Made by a program: the position numbers and the translations under genes. Shown here one piece after another: positions 1 through 13,269 of a DNA stretch of 64,000 nt. How positions within the stretch are numbered: the stretch's first letter is position 1; each line of letters opens with the position of its first letter. The stretch comes from Pseudisothecium myosuroides. Taxonomy: Eukaryota; Streptophyta; Bryopsida; Hypnales; Lembophyllaceae. A model generated the notes under the pieces. That model had not been told where the DNA came from, searched no databases, and saw only the letters and a program-made list of their open reading frames with translations. The DNA lies in assembly GCA_951799445.1 (NCBI GenBank), contig OX637290.1, forward strand, positions 32,172,987 through 32,236,986, in the 5' to 3' direction.

Positions 1-1041
1 TTCTTCATACAGAGTGCCCACAAGACATGTATTCCAAAACTTCAGGATTTTCACTTCTTAGTTTCTTCACTAAAGTTAATTCGCTGCCAATTCAACTGCA
101 GCTCCCACGGCAAGAACACCTCTACAGTTGAGTACTGAAACGTCGACAAGAGTTGAAGTTTGTAGGGTCAGCATAGGCCCAAAGAAGATGTTGACTTTAA
201 GGTCTAAACCCGGTAGGATAGCCAATATTTCAGCTGCAAATATTCCAACTTTGCACAAATTGGGCATATCGATTAAGATATCAAATAATTACACAGATAG
301 GCTGTCATTTCTCTACGTGACTGCCTTCCACATGTCAAGGCATGAAATGCAGAATAAAAAATCCCCAAAGCTGTACTAACAGTTCCGCAGCAACCCACAG
401 CAGAACTCTGGTGAATGCAAGTGATTTTGAATGGCAGACACTAGCAGAAACAAGATGAACTTCAAACTCATTCACGAACACGCAACTTACGTCCAAGTTC
501 GCATGCTTCCACCAAGTTCTCTATACAATTGCGCACCAATTCAGCATGTGTACTGTACATTTCACATGGGTACCTGTACAGAAGAAAACAGTTCAGGGAA
601 AGTTAGTATACATTGTTGATGCACAATCAGAAATGTATGGTATTGCCCAAGCACGAGTCACTCCAGCTGTCCACATTGTAGAAGGCGATGGTACTCAAAG
701 TTTTGGTACAGACTTGTCAATTTACCATAGATTCATTCACGAACAGCACTCCTTGCGGATTGCAACCTTCAATGCCGCCCCCCGATAGCGAACGCAAAAA
801 TGCATGCCCTCACTTGGACAGCGAAAAAATGGCTTCAATTGATACTAACATCAAATTTATCACCTGACCCCAGCCTACTGTACCTAATTCATTTTCGGGG
901 TAGAGTAGGTATGCACCAAGTTCCCCTCATGGGTTTAGGGTTTATGGCGATACCATACATCAAAACTCTTCAAAATCCATGAAAGCTGGTTAGATTTAGA
1001 AAAATGAATTAGCCCGCATCCCAAATCCCACATCCTAAATC

Positions 1042-4000
1042 TCATTCGGATCGCATTGATGACACCGACTGAACGTCACTGACATCCCGAATTGCAAATC
1101 CACTGATTCCAAACCACTCGTCCATCAATTTGCTGAAAGTCTCGCGCAGTGTAGCCTGTAGCCATTCTGGATCCGGCAGATCTCTGTATTGGAAACCACA
1201 TGATTGAAGAATTAGCACAATGGAGGAGTAAAACCAAAATAGAAAATACCCTGCGTTGCCATCAGATCATGGTCTTTTAAACAGCCTGGGACTACAGAAC
1301 TGCAATCTCTGAACCCCCGACTGTTAAACCCTTACGTGCCCAAAGGGCCAAAAGCGGCCACCTCCATATCTCCAGGAGTTAAAAATGGAAGTAAAATTTC
1401 TTTCTGTTGGTACATTTTGTTACCTTCTTTGAAGCTTCCTAAAATGTTTTATTTCTGAAGGTAATTATGTTTTGAAAGTTATTGTAATCGACCATAAGCT
1501 TCTAAAGTGGACTTCCTATTTTGGACATGGGCAGTTAAGGTTTATGTAGAAACATGAATTTGTATGCATGATTGTAGAATATGTAGAATCCGAAGTTATA
1601 AAATCAGTCTAATTTCAGATAAATTGGAGACATTTTGGGGGTTTTATTGGCGACACAGACCTGTCAAGATCAGCTCCACCAAACATGTATGCTTCCTTCA
1701 TTCGCTCTTCTTCCTGCGAGATGGCTTGAATCACAGTCCTCGATAAAAATCCCATGTTCCTTGCAAGCAGGGTAAGAAATTGCATGTCGAATATAAACTG
1801 CTGCAAGCCAAGTGGACCCAAACTGCCTGGATCCTCTTCAATCAAGACCCAGAGCTCCGGGTTTGTACTCAAATCTTTGACAAATGTCTCAGTGAGACGT
1901 ATAAGGAAAAGCTGGGTAACCCTGTCCCTCCCTGCTAGCACATGCCCCGCTACCTGATGAACGGATACTAACTTTTGAAATAGAGACTGCCACACCAAAA
2001 ATTCACGTCAGTAACGGTGAACATCAGGGATGTAAATAACACGACAGAGACACAGTAGAACTCCCACACCGCGCCTCTCCCAGAAAACGGGGATGTTCTA
2101 GAAAACCTAGCCGTGTTAAACCCAGGGACTTGCAACGCACATTAAAGCAGTTCCCAATGTAAACCATGGCAATCGTAACATGTCTCAAACTTCTCTATTA
2201 GTAAGAGATGCTCCAATCTAAATTAGAAGAAAAGATAGGAACACACCTGAAAAAGAATTGTTGGCTGGGGATTCTCCGGCCATGTGGGCACCTCGGAATC
2301 AACCTGGAAATAAGTTGTTGCGCTTAACTTGCTTCCATACTCATCGTAGCAAAGGCTTATGATTATCCCATTGCAGAGATGGAATTTTAGTGATTCCACA
2401 TGCATCTGGAGCTGCCGCCGCAGGTCCTTGAGTTCGGGTGAACGGGCTGTCAAAGTTGAGGAGCGTGGAGGCTTTGAATCTCCAGCTTGCAGGCTACCTG
2501 GCAAAATTTTGGAAGCCGCAGCTGCCACAAGCTCATCAACGAGAGCGGCAGCATTACCCAGGAGTGACAGCTGCTGGTCCTCGCTGGCTGCCATTTGAAC
2601 CTACAGAAGAAAAATCCAGTTGCATAAATTTTAGAGGAGACTAAATAAGAGAATCCAATTACACTGGTAAAATCATAAGAAAGCTCATTTAATCATTTGC
2701 TACACAAGCACAAGATTTGTCAAGTTTGGCTAGGAGATAATGTTTAGTAACAACCGTATATGCTTCTCAAAAACTGACCTTCCTTTTGCCTTCCTCCTCG
2801 ACCTCTTGACCAGGTAGCGCCTTGAGAAGCATGAACATATATTCTTCAAACGTTTCAGCTACACCTTCCAATGCAGCTCCACCCAACTGAATGCTGACGA
2901 GAGATGGCAAGTCTTCCAAGAAGTCCTAAGTCCGCAATATTTTCCAACAACAGATCATTACAGACTCCGAGACACCATTATAGACGCTGGCTTGACCCAC
3001 CACAAGTACAACCACTAAGTATAGAATTCGTTCAGTAAAAAATGGGACAGGAATGGAAGCAAGTAAGATGCTGAACAATACTGTAGCATACAAAGATGAA
3101 CACACCCACCTGCACTAGCAAGAGGAAGCGGTGACCACTAGTGGTAAGTCTTAGATTTGACACAGTTCCGCGGGGACCCCCTTGGCGAGAGGTATCCAGG
3201 GTCCAGTTGTCAACTGCAACGAATGAGCTCACACTTTCCACTACACTAGACAAATTCGCCTTCAAGGCCTGTTCTACACTGGGTCGCACAAGCTTCGAAA
3301 GTGTTCCGCAGAGCATTAAACCCCGCTCTTCTAACAAAGCACAGTGTCCGAGGGCAATTTGAACACATTCCACAGCGGCGCGCAGACCTCCAGCTGCAGC
3401 AGATGACATCAGTACATTCCGTTTGATAACAGAAGCACCCATTTCCGTTACCTCACCTGCCCAGAGAACTATCTCTGAAGCATACTTTGGGACTTCACCG
3501 AATACTGTCACCGAATCTCTCGATGCCTGCAAACATACTAAAACCGTTAGAGACCTGATCCAGTCTCCTACACTGAGCCTGCTACCGACAGCAACTCATC
3601 AACGCATAAACTGGGGTGGACATATTAGCAAAGTGGTGTACACTTGACTTCGCTAAATCGTCTATGGCCACTGATCTTTGCTTGCAAATGAGGTTGGCTA
3701 CTGTCACTTCACTGATCTACAACCTACCACTTTGAAATTGCATAAGATATTCATACTTAGTGATAAAAAAATTGACCTCAACAGATTTGGCTCTTCTACC
3801 CAAAATCTCTCCACAGCTCTATAAACCTCCCCCAAATCACACTCCAATATATATTAAAACGCTAAAATAGTATCCTCTACCTTACAAACAGAGAGATACT
3901 AAAATGACTAAAAACCCAGCTCAAATTAACGACAGATGTTCTGGAGAACAATAGAGTTTGGAGATTTGTACAGAAAATCCATACCTGAGAGATGGCAGAG

Positions 4001-6264
4001 AAAACCAACTGTGAGACGGCAGTTGTATATATGGTTCCATATGAGGTTCCACTCTGTTGCAGTGAATCCAGATTGTGCTTCAACCTGTCTTCATGGGATT
4101 GCAACAAGAGTGAATGCGCACGAGCACCATCACCTAGTCTATCTAAAGCCGAAATTGCAGACCTGAGTTCCAGTCCTCTAACAGCAGGCTGTTGCACTGC
4201 TTCGGCTAAATAAGCAGCTAAACCCGATTTCCTTTCTGCCAACTTCTCTTCTAAATGCGTAATCCTGTCGTCACTCAAACCTTCAACTCCCACATTTCCG
4301 CGTGCCACTAAATCCTCACCTTCAGCAAGCAAAGCAAGTGCAGCATCCACTTTCCTTTCGGCCACGAGCACGTCCAGTGCCTCAGGGAGAAGTTCTATTC
4401 GCTTCACCACGTCAGTGGGTTCAACATCATCCTTGAAATGGTCCCTTGCAAGAGTTTCCCCAGGTGAGCTTAATGGTATTGAAGCTCCACTTTCAGCTAA
4501 AGTGCGCACCAGAGCTGCTTGGGTTTGAAGCATCTCATTCATTGCTGTGATCTCACCCTCTAAGTCTGTGATTTCTTGTGAAGTCCTTCAGAAGCAAATA
4601 GAAAATCTTCGTTAATTATTTGCGTTCACAAACAACGTAACGTGCATCAAATTAAAAGAGGAGGTAATTAACATATTTTGGTAACTTCACGTTTAACACT
4701 CGTAATATAGCTTGCACCCTTTCGATTGTTGAATTTGGAGCACTAAAATATTGATATCGAAAGAGATTAAAGACTTGCGACGCATAATTACAGCAGCTAT
4801 CCAGCACTAATGTTGCCAGCGTGTCAACAGTTAAAAGCAGTCATGTTTCAGTAATTGGATAGAGGCCAAGTCAATAAAAATATCTCTCCTTAGGTACAAG
4901 TAAATGAGCAAAACCTGATAAATACAGTGTAGTTTTCATAGACACTTTTTCGCATATTATCAGCGGACACTTTCTGCAATTCAATAAGCTCCTCACATAT
5001 CATCCGAATGCCCTGTCAAAACCAAATTAAAAGTCAATCCAACTCTCACAAATAGCGGGTGATTGCAGTACGGTAGGGACGAGAGACCTTTCCCTATGAG
5101 CAAACCATAAGTGGAGTAAACGTTACCGACAAATACATCTTTATAATCTACACTAAATAGTGAAATTGGGTTGCCTTGACAATTAGGTTGCCTTACCTGA
5201 GAGAAGTAACCTCATGACTAATGCTTGTCAAGATGGAGGCACATGCCAATCTCTAATCCCGGGCCACAAATCAGTGCACCAACCCATGCTCTTACTTTAC
5301 TGCATCCTTCTAAAGTAACTCTACATATTGATTTAGTGTTGAATGTCAAGAAATTAGTGTGGGGCAACCTAATTTCACTATTCAGTGTAGCGAATACGAC
5401 AATGTACACAGATGAAAAGTCAAAACCTACCCATGGTCTTTATCACCCTTCAAGTAAAACTTTGAAAACTCAAAACTTATCCAAAAAATGCGTAGTAAGC
5501 GATTTGGAATCCTCTAACAATGGGGACAAGCCGGAGTTTAAAAAGGTTCCTTTCTAATAAGAGAATCCACTCAAACCAGGGACAGATTCCCCTACCTTAG
5601 CTTGTTGAATTTCGTCGACGAAAATCCAACAAACAACGCAATTAAACTTTTAAAATCCTTTAAAAGGTAAGGACACCCAAAATCACAACCCTATGGATGC
5701 ATACTAACTGGGAGCAAAGAGACCACCTGAACATCTGTTTAAGTGTCGATTTTTTGGTCAACTACCACTACAATTTTGAACCTCGATAACTTTTGCATAT
5801 GGCATCCAAATAATACATTCTTTGGTGCATTGGAATCGTCTTTGCTTTCATTTACCGACAAGAAAATATAAAATTCTCTCCAGTTAAAATAGAGGAACTA
5901 TGCTCACTGGCAATTCAGGTGTCCCTACCTTAAAACCTAAAAGCCGCATTCCGACCAAAAAAGTGGCCTCATCAAACAACAAACAACAAATCCGAAGAAA
6001 ACCAGCAAAGTCCCCAATCCCGTCCGAATGAGCCCTCGCAGACAGACAGAAACCCTAACACACCTTCTCACTCATAGATTGCCCTTTATACGCCTCCTTC
6101 GAATCCTTCCTGCCCATCGTCGCCTCCTTCTCGTCGCGGACCCCATTAAAAGATGACTTGGGAGTCGGCGCCCTCCCGAGCGCGCTCGCAGGCCGCGACC
6201 TCCCAGAAGAACCCCTCACAGCCTGCGCCATCGAATCCACGGCCCCCACGCCAAACCTCTCCAA
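1042..6264 (-). CDS. EXO84: Exocyst complex component EXO84 (plant EXO84A/B-like), complete, 8 coding exons
   Basis: EXO84 is a subunit of the exocyst, the octameric complex that tethers secretory vesicles to the plasma membrane. Coding exons, read on the minus strand: 6064-6264, 4915-5012, 3985-4585, 3110-3526, 2779-2925, 2247-2600, 1661-1986 and 1042-1183. All junctions are GT-AG and the phases join into one 761-residue frame ending in TGA. The match to plant EXO84 runs along the whole protein: EKGIR (residues 67-71) opening the Vps51/EXO84 N-terminal helical region, RTSQEITDLEGE near 100-111, ELRSAISALDRLGDGARAH near 239-257, SSAAAGGLRAA near 341-351 and DPGSLGPLGLQQ in exon 7. Residues 1-66 are basic, Ser-rich and not conserved. 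The start is the first ATG of the only open 5' exon. Length fits the family (about 750 residues). Which plant paralog it is cannot be settled by eye, though A/B is favoured over C. Confidence 0.93.
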
Positions 6265-6840
6265 CTAATCCCCACTACTAATACTCCACACAATTCTCAA
6301 TTAAAACTACAGAGACAATCCGTCACTTCACAGGGACAATCTAATCCTTCCATACAAAACCCTACAAATTGCGACTCCACTCTCCACACGCAGAAACCTC
6401 CATCGCCCCTCGCGGCTCCGCCTCCCCTCGGCTCACTCCTCCCCGAGACTGAGCTCCACCTCGCAATCAGTCGTCAGTGTTCCGCAGCGCCATGTTTGAA
6501 CGAGAATGTGCGGCTCCAAAACTGATTATGTTACAGGGGAGGTTCTTTGACTCCGAAGTTCTTTTCTGCAGAGGCACGTCGAAGTCAAGGCCAGGGTGAG
6601 AATCCGTCGCACGAGCTGCGCGAGGATGGAGGACTGCGAGGAATGCAAGGGACTGATGAGCGGAGATGGAGGTGCCGAGGTGGGGACTGAGTTGACTGAC
6701 GGACGCCTTTGAGCGTCGCGATTCTCGGGAAGCAGAGGAGCCGGAAACGACTGATTATTAGGGAGCGGGGACGGGACGGGACGCAACGGGACGGGACGGG
6801 ACGGGTGGGATGGGGCGGACGCATCGGGGCGGTTCCACTA
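6265..6840 (-). promoter_or_regulatory. 5' flank and probable promoter of EXO84
   Basis: This GC-rich, CT-rich stretch upstream of the EXO84 ATG contrasts with the AT-rich DNA beyond about 6.9 kb. Between about 6771 and 6812 a short GGGAC motif is repeated many times, which accounts for the spurious Arg/Pro-rich minus-strand reading frames here. No convincing TATA box was located. The assignment rests on position only. Confidence 0.4.
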
Positions 6841-7218
6841 AGATATGGCAGTTGACTTTCGATGGTGGCGATTTAAACCGGGAAGTACCTGCGAGTCTAC
6901 GACTTGAGAGGTGCTTGTAACTTACTACGGCTTTGTTGAAGCTGTGATTGCCTGATAACTGATAATTGGGTTGCAATCCATTACATAACATTGTTAAGTT
7001 TCCCCTGGCAGGAAGGTATAATCCCTCCCTGGATGCCTGGGAGGTATTCAGTTATAATACAACCAATGGTTCACGTCAAGCTCTTTCAGAGGTTGCGGGC
7101 TTGTGAGTGGCTACTCTGCTTAGCTCAACAATGATTTCCGAAGTTTCAATGTTGGGGGGCTCTTGCCTTCAATGGAAGCAAAAGGGGACGCCAACATCGG
7201 TTAACAATGTTATGTACC
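6841..7218. other. Intergenic, nothing recognised
   Basis: Between the EXO84 promoter and the first TTAA element I see no coding signal or repeat structure. Confidence 0.5.
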
Positions 7219-7788
7219 TTAACCCCTAAAGGACTAGGGGGGTGTCTTGATTTGCAAAATTGTGAATATCTATTATAAAATGTAACTTAAAACAATATTT
7301 CAATGATGACTCTCAAACAATAGTTGTAAAGTATGATTTATATCCATACGGGTAGATTAACAATTACACAAACCAATATTTTACAATAAAATTCGAAACT
7401 AGAAATTGAAAATTCCTTCTAAAATCAATTTTAGATTGAATATTTATGATTTTTAGAAGAATTTTTTTTCTATAAGTTCAAAATGCTAAGTTCTAATCAT
7501 AATGATTTTTTAAGATTTTTATTTTATTTTTTAATTCAAGTCGTTTTTGAAGGGTCATTTTTTGAACTGAAAAAGTTACTTTTTGAGGCTAGACCTACTG
7601 ATATCCTTTGAATTATAGAATATTTGCAAAGCAAAATCTTCATAGTCAGAACCATACAAATGTTAAAGAACTAATGTAAGAATCTTGAAGAAAAATCGAT
7701 AGATGAAAAAATGCATTTTGGTGAGTTTGGGATGTATTTTCGTTCATTCATTGTTCAAAATCTGCACTCATGGCCCTTAAGGGGTTAA
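7219..7788. mobile_element. TTAA-bounded piggyBac-like MITE, family 1, copy A
   Basis: The element is bounded by TTAA at 7219-7222 and 7785-7788. The ends are inverted repeats beginning CCCCTAAAGGAC on the left and CCCCTTAAGGGCC when the right end is read inwards. The interior is AT-rich with no ORF. It is closely similar along its length, in the same orientation, to the element at 26364-26941. TTAA target sites with CCC/GGG termini are the signature of piggyBac transposons. No transposase is present, so this would be a non-autonomous copy. Confidence 0.75.
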
Positions 7789-8014
7789 TCCTTATACGCC
7801 AAAGCAGACGTTTTGCAGCTAATGAATGACAAGAAAATCTATTGTGTAGGACAGAAGTGCAACTATTCATCTTCCAAATTTTGTGTAGAAAGGGAAGATC
7901 ATGAATAGTAGTTTGACCTCTAGTAAGCACTTTTGATTTTTTTAAAGAAGATGATGTCCTCTGATGCCAAAAGGGATGATTTTCACGGTCACCAGCCCGG
8001 TGTTCAAGGGTTAA
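7785..8014. mobile_element. TTAA-bounded MITE, family 2, copy 1
   Basis: It starts at the same TTAA that ends copy A of family 1 (7785-7788) and finishes at TTAA 8011-8014. Its right end, read inwards, begins TTAACCCTTGAACACCGGG. The interior carries the family-2 segments AATGAATGACAAGAAAAT and a GTAGTTTGACCTCTAGT block. These recur, inverted or direct, at 8011-8240, 46988-47209 and 48162-48357. It is about 230 bp long and non-coding. Confidence 0.7.
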
Positions 8015-8240
8015 CCTTTAAAGGACGGACATGTGACCATAGAAATCATCCATTTTTTAATAGTGAGAATCATTAGTATAAAAAAATTCAAAAGCACTCA
8101 TCAGAAGTCAAGCTACTATAGAAGTTCTTTACTTTTCACAAGAAAATTTTGAGGATGAATAGTTGCATTTTTGTCCTACACAAGAAAATTCCTTGTCATT
8201 TATTGGACGCCAGACATCTACAACATTGTTTATGGGTTAA
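8011..8240. mobile_element. TTAA-bounded MITE, family 2, copy 2
   Basis: It shares TTAA 8011-8014 with copy 1 and lies in the opposite orientation (head to head). It ends at TTAA 8237-8240. The left end reads TTAACCTTTAAAGGACGG. The right end, read inwards, begins TTAACCCATAAACAATG. The interior matches copy 1 in reverse complement, including the GAATAGTTGCA block. There is no ORF of its own. Confidence 0.7.
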
Positions 8241-9265
8241 GTTTGGTTGTATGTTTTGTTTTGTTTGTTACATTGAGATCTCTCGGATCGTGCGTCCTCC
8301 AGTCGTGTGCTTGTTACCATCAGAAAGCTTTCAGCAAGGAGGGGTGCTCGGGCTTTGTTTTGTGGCGTTTGGACCTACGGTGTGAAAATTATGGATTTCA
8401 AAGTTTTTATTATGACTTTAAAAAAAAAATTAATTAAAAATACTTTCATTTTTATTTCAGCTATGGCAACGGCACAGGGCAAACTAGTCCATACCTTAAG
8501 TTTGGTTGTTTGTTTGTCTTATTTGTTACGTTGAAATCTCCTGGACCAAACATCCCTTGATTGCATGCTTGGTACCATTAGAAAGCTCTCAACGAGGAGG
8601 GGTGCACGAGCTTTGCTTTGTGGCGTTTGAACCTATGGTGGGAAAGTTATAGATTTTTGAGTTGATTCTGAATTAAAAAAATTAAAAAAATTACTATTGC
8701 TTATATTTTGGTTGTGGTAATGGCATAGGGCACATTAGTCTAAGTTGGTTTTATATCCACCCATTACCTTACGTGAGGCTATTTGTTTGTTTATTACATT
8801 GAGATTTCTCAAATTGTGAGTCCCTTGGTTGCAGTCTTGGTACTGTCAAAAAACTCTTGGTAAGACAGGATGCATGGACTTTGTTTTGTGGTGTTTGGAC
8901 TTTAGTTGTAGAAGTTATTGAATTTTGAAGTTTTTATGACTTAAAAATTTAAAAATTTTATTTTTATTTTATTTTAAATTATAGTATAGCAATAGCACAC
9001 TAGTCCATACCTTAAATTTGGTTGTTTGTTTTGTTTTGTATTGTTATGTTTGTTTATTACAATGAGATCTCAAAAAAACTACGTTTTTGGATCATGTTCT
9101 TAGTACTGTCAGAAAGCTCTCTTTGAAGAGGGTTGCATGGGCTTTGTTTTGTGGTGTTTGAACTTTTGATGGAAAAGTTATTGAATTTCAAAAAAATTAT
9201 GAATTAAAAAATTAGAACTTTTTTTTTACTTTTATTTTGGTTGTGGCAACAGTAGAAGATATACC
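8241..9265 (+). repeat. Tandem array, ~260 bp unit, four diverged copies
   Basis: The motif GTTTGGTTGT followed by a TTGTTTGTTACATTGAGATC-type block recurs near 8241, 8498, 8770 and 9015. Each unit also holds an AGAAAGCTCT motif and a GGCTTTGTTTTGTGGCGTTT motif, then an A/T-rich tract. The copies differ at many positions, so the array is old. Short ORFs inside are not shared between units, so I read it as non-coding. It begins directly after the TTAA that ends the preceding MITE. Confidence 0.75.
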
Positions 9266-10403
9266 AGTTTAGCTAAGGTTAGGAAGTTTGTGTAGGGCTT
9301 TGACACACTTTTCATTGGTCCTTTATTGCACTGATTTTTTTCTTGGTGGTATCTTACTTCCCCCCTTCAATCAACTAAAAATTCAAATAATTTGATTGCA
9401 CGGCTTAGGAGATATTTAAGTTTAAAGTTTTATTTGGGTTAATGGAAATACAAGGTGGCGCACTTTGAAGGAGCATATCTTTGTGAGAATTTTTTGAAAT
9501 GATGCCTTGTTTGTGCTTAGTGAAAGATAAGAGAGTTGAAAATGCACATGTAAAATTTCACAACATTCCAAGCATTTTTCAATTCATGGTGGAGCTTGCA
9601 ATGTACAGTGGTAATTAAAATGAGAGTAGTGTTTGTAAGAGGAAAAAGGATGGGACACTGTGAACTAGATTTTGCACTTCTACAAAACCCAGGAAACAAT
9701 AGTATAGGGGTTCTTTGTTTTAGGGAAAGGTTTAATCAGTCTAACGTTTTATGACTAAAAGTTACTTACAAATAGATTTATATTTACAAGTTTAGTATAA
9801 TATTATATCACTCTTATTCCCATGTGTAAAATTTGTTGGCCAGTCCATTATTATATGGTCCAAAGTGGACACTTATTTTTGGACAGAGGAAATATGTAAT
9901 AGTAGCCTCTTTTGTTAATGTTTTTTTTCATCCATGAAGAATTGCTTTGTACCAAACTTACTTCTTTGAGAGATATATTCTACAAGAAGACCAATGTGTG
10001 AAATTCTTGCCAATATAAAGGAATTATATTAGATGTCTTTTTATAGGTTGTATAACTTAGAAAAAATTCTAAACCATGCTAAATATCAACATTGATGAAA
10101 GATGAACTCATCCCTTAATTGCTACCTAATACATACATGTCTAGTACATATCTACTTCTAAAAGGTCCTTAACTTTTGAATGTTCCACCATCCATCCAAT
10201 GAATGATGAAAAGTGCACTTCATTTAATAAACATTTCTAAAGAAGCTTCAACAAGAAAGATATTGTAATTTAATAATATGTTGATAGAAAGAAGGAAAAA
10301 TATTCTACATGAATCCATGAAATAGATATCTTAGAATACTTAATATTTTTTATTATGAATGTTTTAAAATGACCTTATTATCTTTAGTTTGAGCACTTAG
10401 TAA
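9266..10403. other. AT-rich intergenic DNA, nothing recognised
   Basis: I found no coding region, inverted repeat or tandem repeat that I can support. Confidence 0.5.
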
Positions 10404-11333
10404 TTAACCCCTAAAGGACCAAGCTATGTTTTGGGGCAACATAGTAATAAGCAACAACTTATTACAAATGGAATTTTTATATTTTTCTTTGAAATTTTCA
10501 CACAATATAGGGACCAAGTTTTTCTTTAAGGCCCAATAATTTATTTTACTTTTGACTACATGGTTAAGAAGTTATTGTATGGTATATAGTTTTTCCCCTT
10601 GGCTAGGCAGTCTAAATAGAATGAAAAAAACACTCTTTTGAGAAACAAAAATTTGAAATTGGTTTTCTAGATTTATATACACATGGAAAGCTTTTAATCA
10701 TTCCAATTTGATTAATGAGTCAAAAGTTATGAGGAGTTTTAGTTTGCGGGCAATTATGGATTCTCTACTTTAAAATAAACTTTTAAGTCTTTTATTTTTT
10801 TCAATTTTCAATATTTTTGGAAAAAAATAAAATTGTAGGATGTAGACTGTTTATTAGAACATTAAAACCATAGGGATTGGCATTTTTCAATTCCATAACT
10901 AATTTTTTAACAATTTGATATTTTGAATCATTCTCTACTTCTTTCTACTTACTATTTTTTTCCTACATGTTGTACAATTGCAAATAATCTAAAATTTTTG
11001 AGCATGTTGCCAACTTGCCTTGAAGAATGAACTCAAAGAAGCACCACCATTTTGGACATTTTTTCATACAAATGTGACCTTGTGAAGTGCAACTGCCCTA
11101 TTTTTCACACAGCAAAAAAAAGATTTTTGTCAATTCAAACGCTACTATCTTGCAATCCACATAGTGGAAATTTCTGAAATTTTTTCTACCTCTTCTCAAA
11201 CCAGCATACCACAAGATCCTATAGTTGCATGTGTCCAAAAATGTTTTATTTTTTCTAAAATTTGATACTTGTACTAGAAATGGCAGTTTTTGAGCGTTTT
11301 TGGTGAAAAAAAGTCCAGGAACTTTCGGGATCA
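10404..11333. mobile_element. TTAA-bounded MITE, family D, decayed copy
   Basis: The left boundary is TTAA 10404-10407 followed by CCCCTAAAGGACCAAGC. The right end is decayed: GGAACTTTCGGGATCA stands where related copies have GGAACTTATGGGGTTAA (compare 27125-27128). The last ~250 bp contain the GGCAGTTTTTGAGCG segment shared with 27060-27128 and 48070-48123. Length is about 930 bp, close to the 918 bp copy at 47206-48123. There is no ORF. Confidence 0.6.
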
Positions 11334-13269
11334 TGCCATGTTTTTATGGTGCAGGCCAGGGTGCTGCAGTGGCATCCGTGGCAAGTGCCTGTAGGCCATT
11401 CCTGTGATCTCTGTGAAGGTTGTTACAGATATAATTGTGGATGGCACCAACCCAACAGTAGACAGGAGTTTCTAGAGAACATGTCCATGGCTGCATCAGC
11501 ATTGTCCATGATTGTGCCTCCAGTGTTGAAATATCACTTGGCAGATTGTTTCCTATCTCTGAAAGCAAGAGGATTTCTAGGTTAGGGTCAGAATTCTTAA
11601 AAAATAATTCAAAATATAATTAAATATGGCATCTAATGAAATTTTCAGAAATTATAACGTGACATACCTGAATAGTGTAGAAAATATTAATGAAAATAAT
11701 CTTAATCCTAAAAAAACCCATGAAACCTAAGCCGTGAGAATTGATAAAGCCTTGAGTACTAATAAAGTTGTGAATACTGCTATAAGTCAAAGAATTTTCT
11801 AAAGCATGCTAAAAGTCATGAAATATTCCAAAACTTATAAAATGAATTTCCAAAAATTCTAAATTGAGCTAATGAAATAAAATTAAACTGAAAAGAAATA
11901 ATTTCGTATGGGGCCTAATGAATCTGACCCTAATGCACGGTATCTCGTTGGGAGCAAAGGCATCGCATCTCATAATCGGCAAGTGTGGGGAATTTGGATT
12001 ATGTGAGTACGCTCACTGCTTTAGAGGGTCACCCCACTACTGAAGTTCATAATCTCACAAGATCTTAGCATTTGAAAATCCTCCAGTCAATCCATTGCCA
12101 CCTAGAATTGTCAAAGCCATGAGCTTCTATTTGCTTTTCAGTAGTCAGCCAAGCAAACTGTGGACGAAACATGCCTTTGTCTGTAACAATGAAGACTATA
12201 TTTGATCACTCAATCTTGCAATTTCATAAAGAAGTTCGTTACCAGCTCGGTAAGGTAAAGATACAAAGTTGTTAACCCCTAACAATCCTCGGAAGGATGG
12301 CGTGTAGATTTTGAACTTTTTTGGTCAAATCAATTATGGCCAAAAAAATGAGTTATTTGAAGTCAAAATGCAAAAGTTATGGCCAAAAAACAAATCAACA
12401 CATAGGGTGTGACGCAAAATAGGACAAGTGTTTCTTGCAATCACCCCCCACAACACTTATACCTGCTCATATCTTCACACATTTGGATTAACTTACAAGC
12501 AAATGGAGTAAGCAATATTTATGCATTCACAAAATTTGCTTATATTGCTAATTAGTGGTCTCTCATTGATTTTCAAATATGAATTCATATTCTTCAAATT
12601 CTATCAACTACAATAAATAATAGATTCCAAAGTTTTTCCCGCCATAAATGAAAAATTTAGACAAGCCTAATTATGGAGTAGTTCTCCCTAGTCCTTGGTG
12701 ACAATACGAGACTTTCACTAGTAGAAAATGAAATGTTTGAGCACTGAGCAATAATATTAGCGATTGGTGTCAAGAGCCCATATGAACATTAGCTTGGTGC
12801 CCCGCATATCCCAGTAATGCCGCCAGAGCCATTTTGTGGCTTTTGGATGACATTACTGTGGTCTACACAAAGATTAGAAGCATTTTTTCATCTACTTTTT
12901 TGTTGTTGACCTTTCATGGTGGGTTATGAAGAGTCTTCAATTAAGTTTGTAGTCTTGCTAGTATGTAGTAAGAAATCTGCTTTGTAGGCTATGTGACTAT
13001 CATTCAATCAGATATTTTTGTCTGACCAACTCATCCATAACTGGTTTTAATTTTCTTTCACTGTTGAAGACTGACTTTCTTGTGGACCTTATCTTCCTAA
13101 AAGCTAATCAAAATGTTAGCTAGACTTATCATTGCATTTATTTGATAAGTCTCTTACACATGCCTTGATTTTCTAGGATAGAAGGCGTGGTGAACGAAGG
13201 AAGATGACAGAAAGAAGAAGAGGGACAAGGAAGAGCGGTCCCCATCGCCTGCTAAGAAACCAATATCTT
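11334..13269. other. Intergenic; one isolated TTAA-element end at 12272
   Basis: No gene was recognised. At 12272 the sequence TTAACCCCTAACAATCC looks like another left terminus of the TTAA elements, but I could not find its partner end. The rest is AT-rich DNA without visible repeats. Confidence 0.4.

Noticed and set aside
1..1041. A separate gene downstream of EXO84
   Set aside because: Short overlapping ORFs on both strands without motifs; most likely 3' UTR and intergenic DNA.
6526..6991. Arg/Pro-rich minus-strand ORFs upstream of EXO84
   Set aside because: They are produced by the GGGAC-type repeat and CT-rich promoter composition, overlap in several frames, and show no domain.
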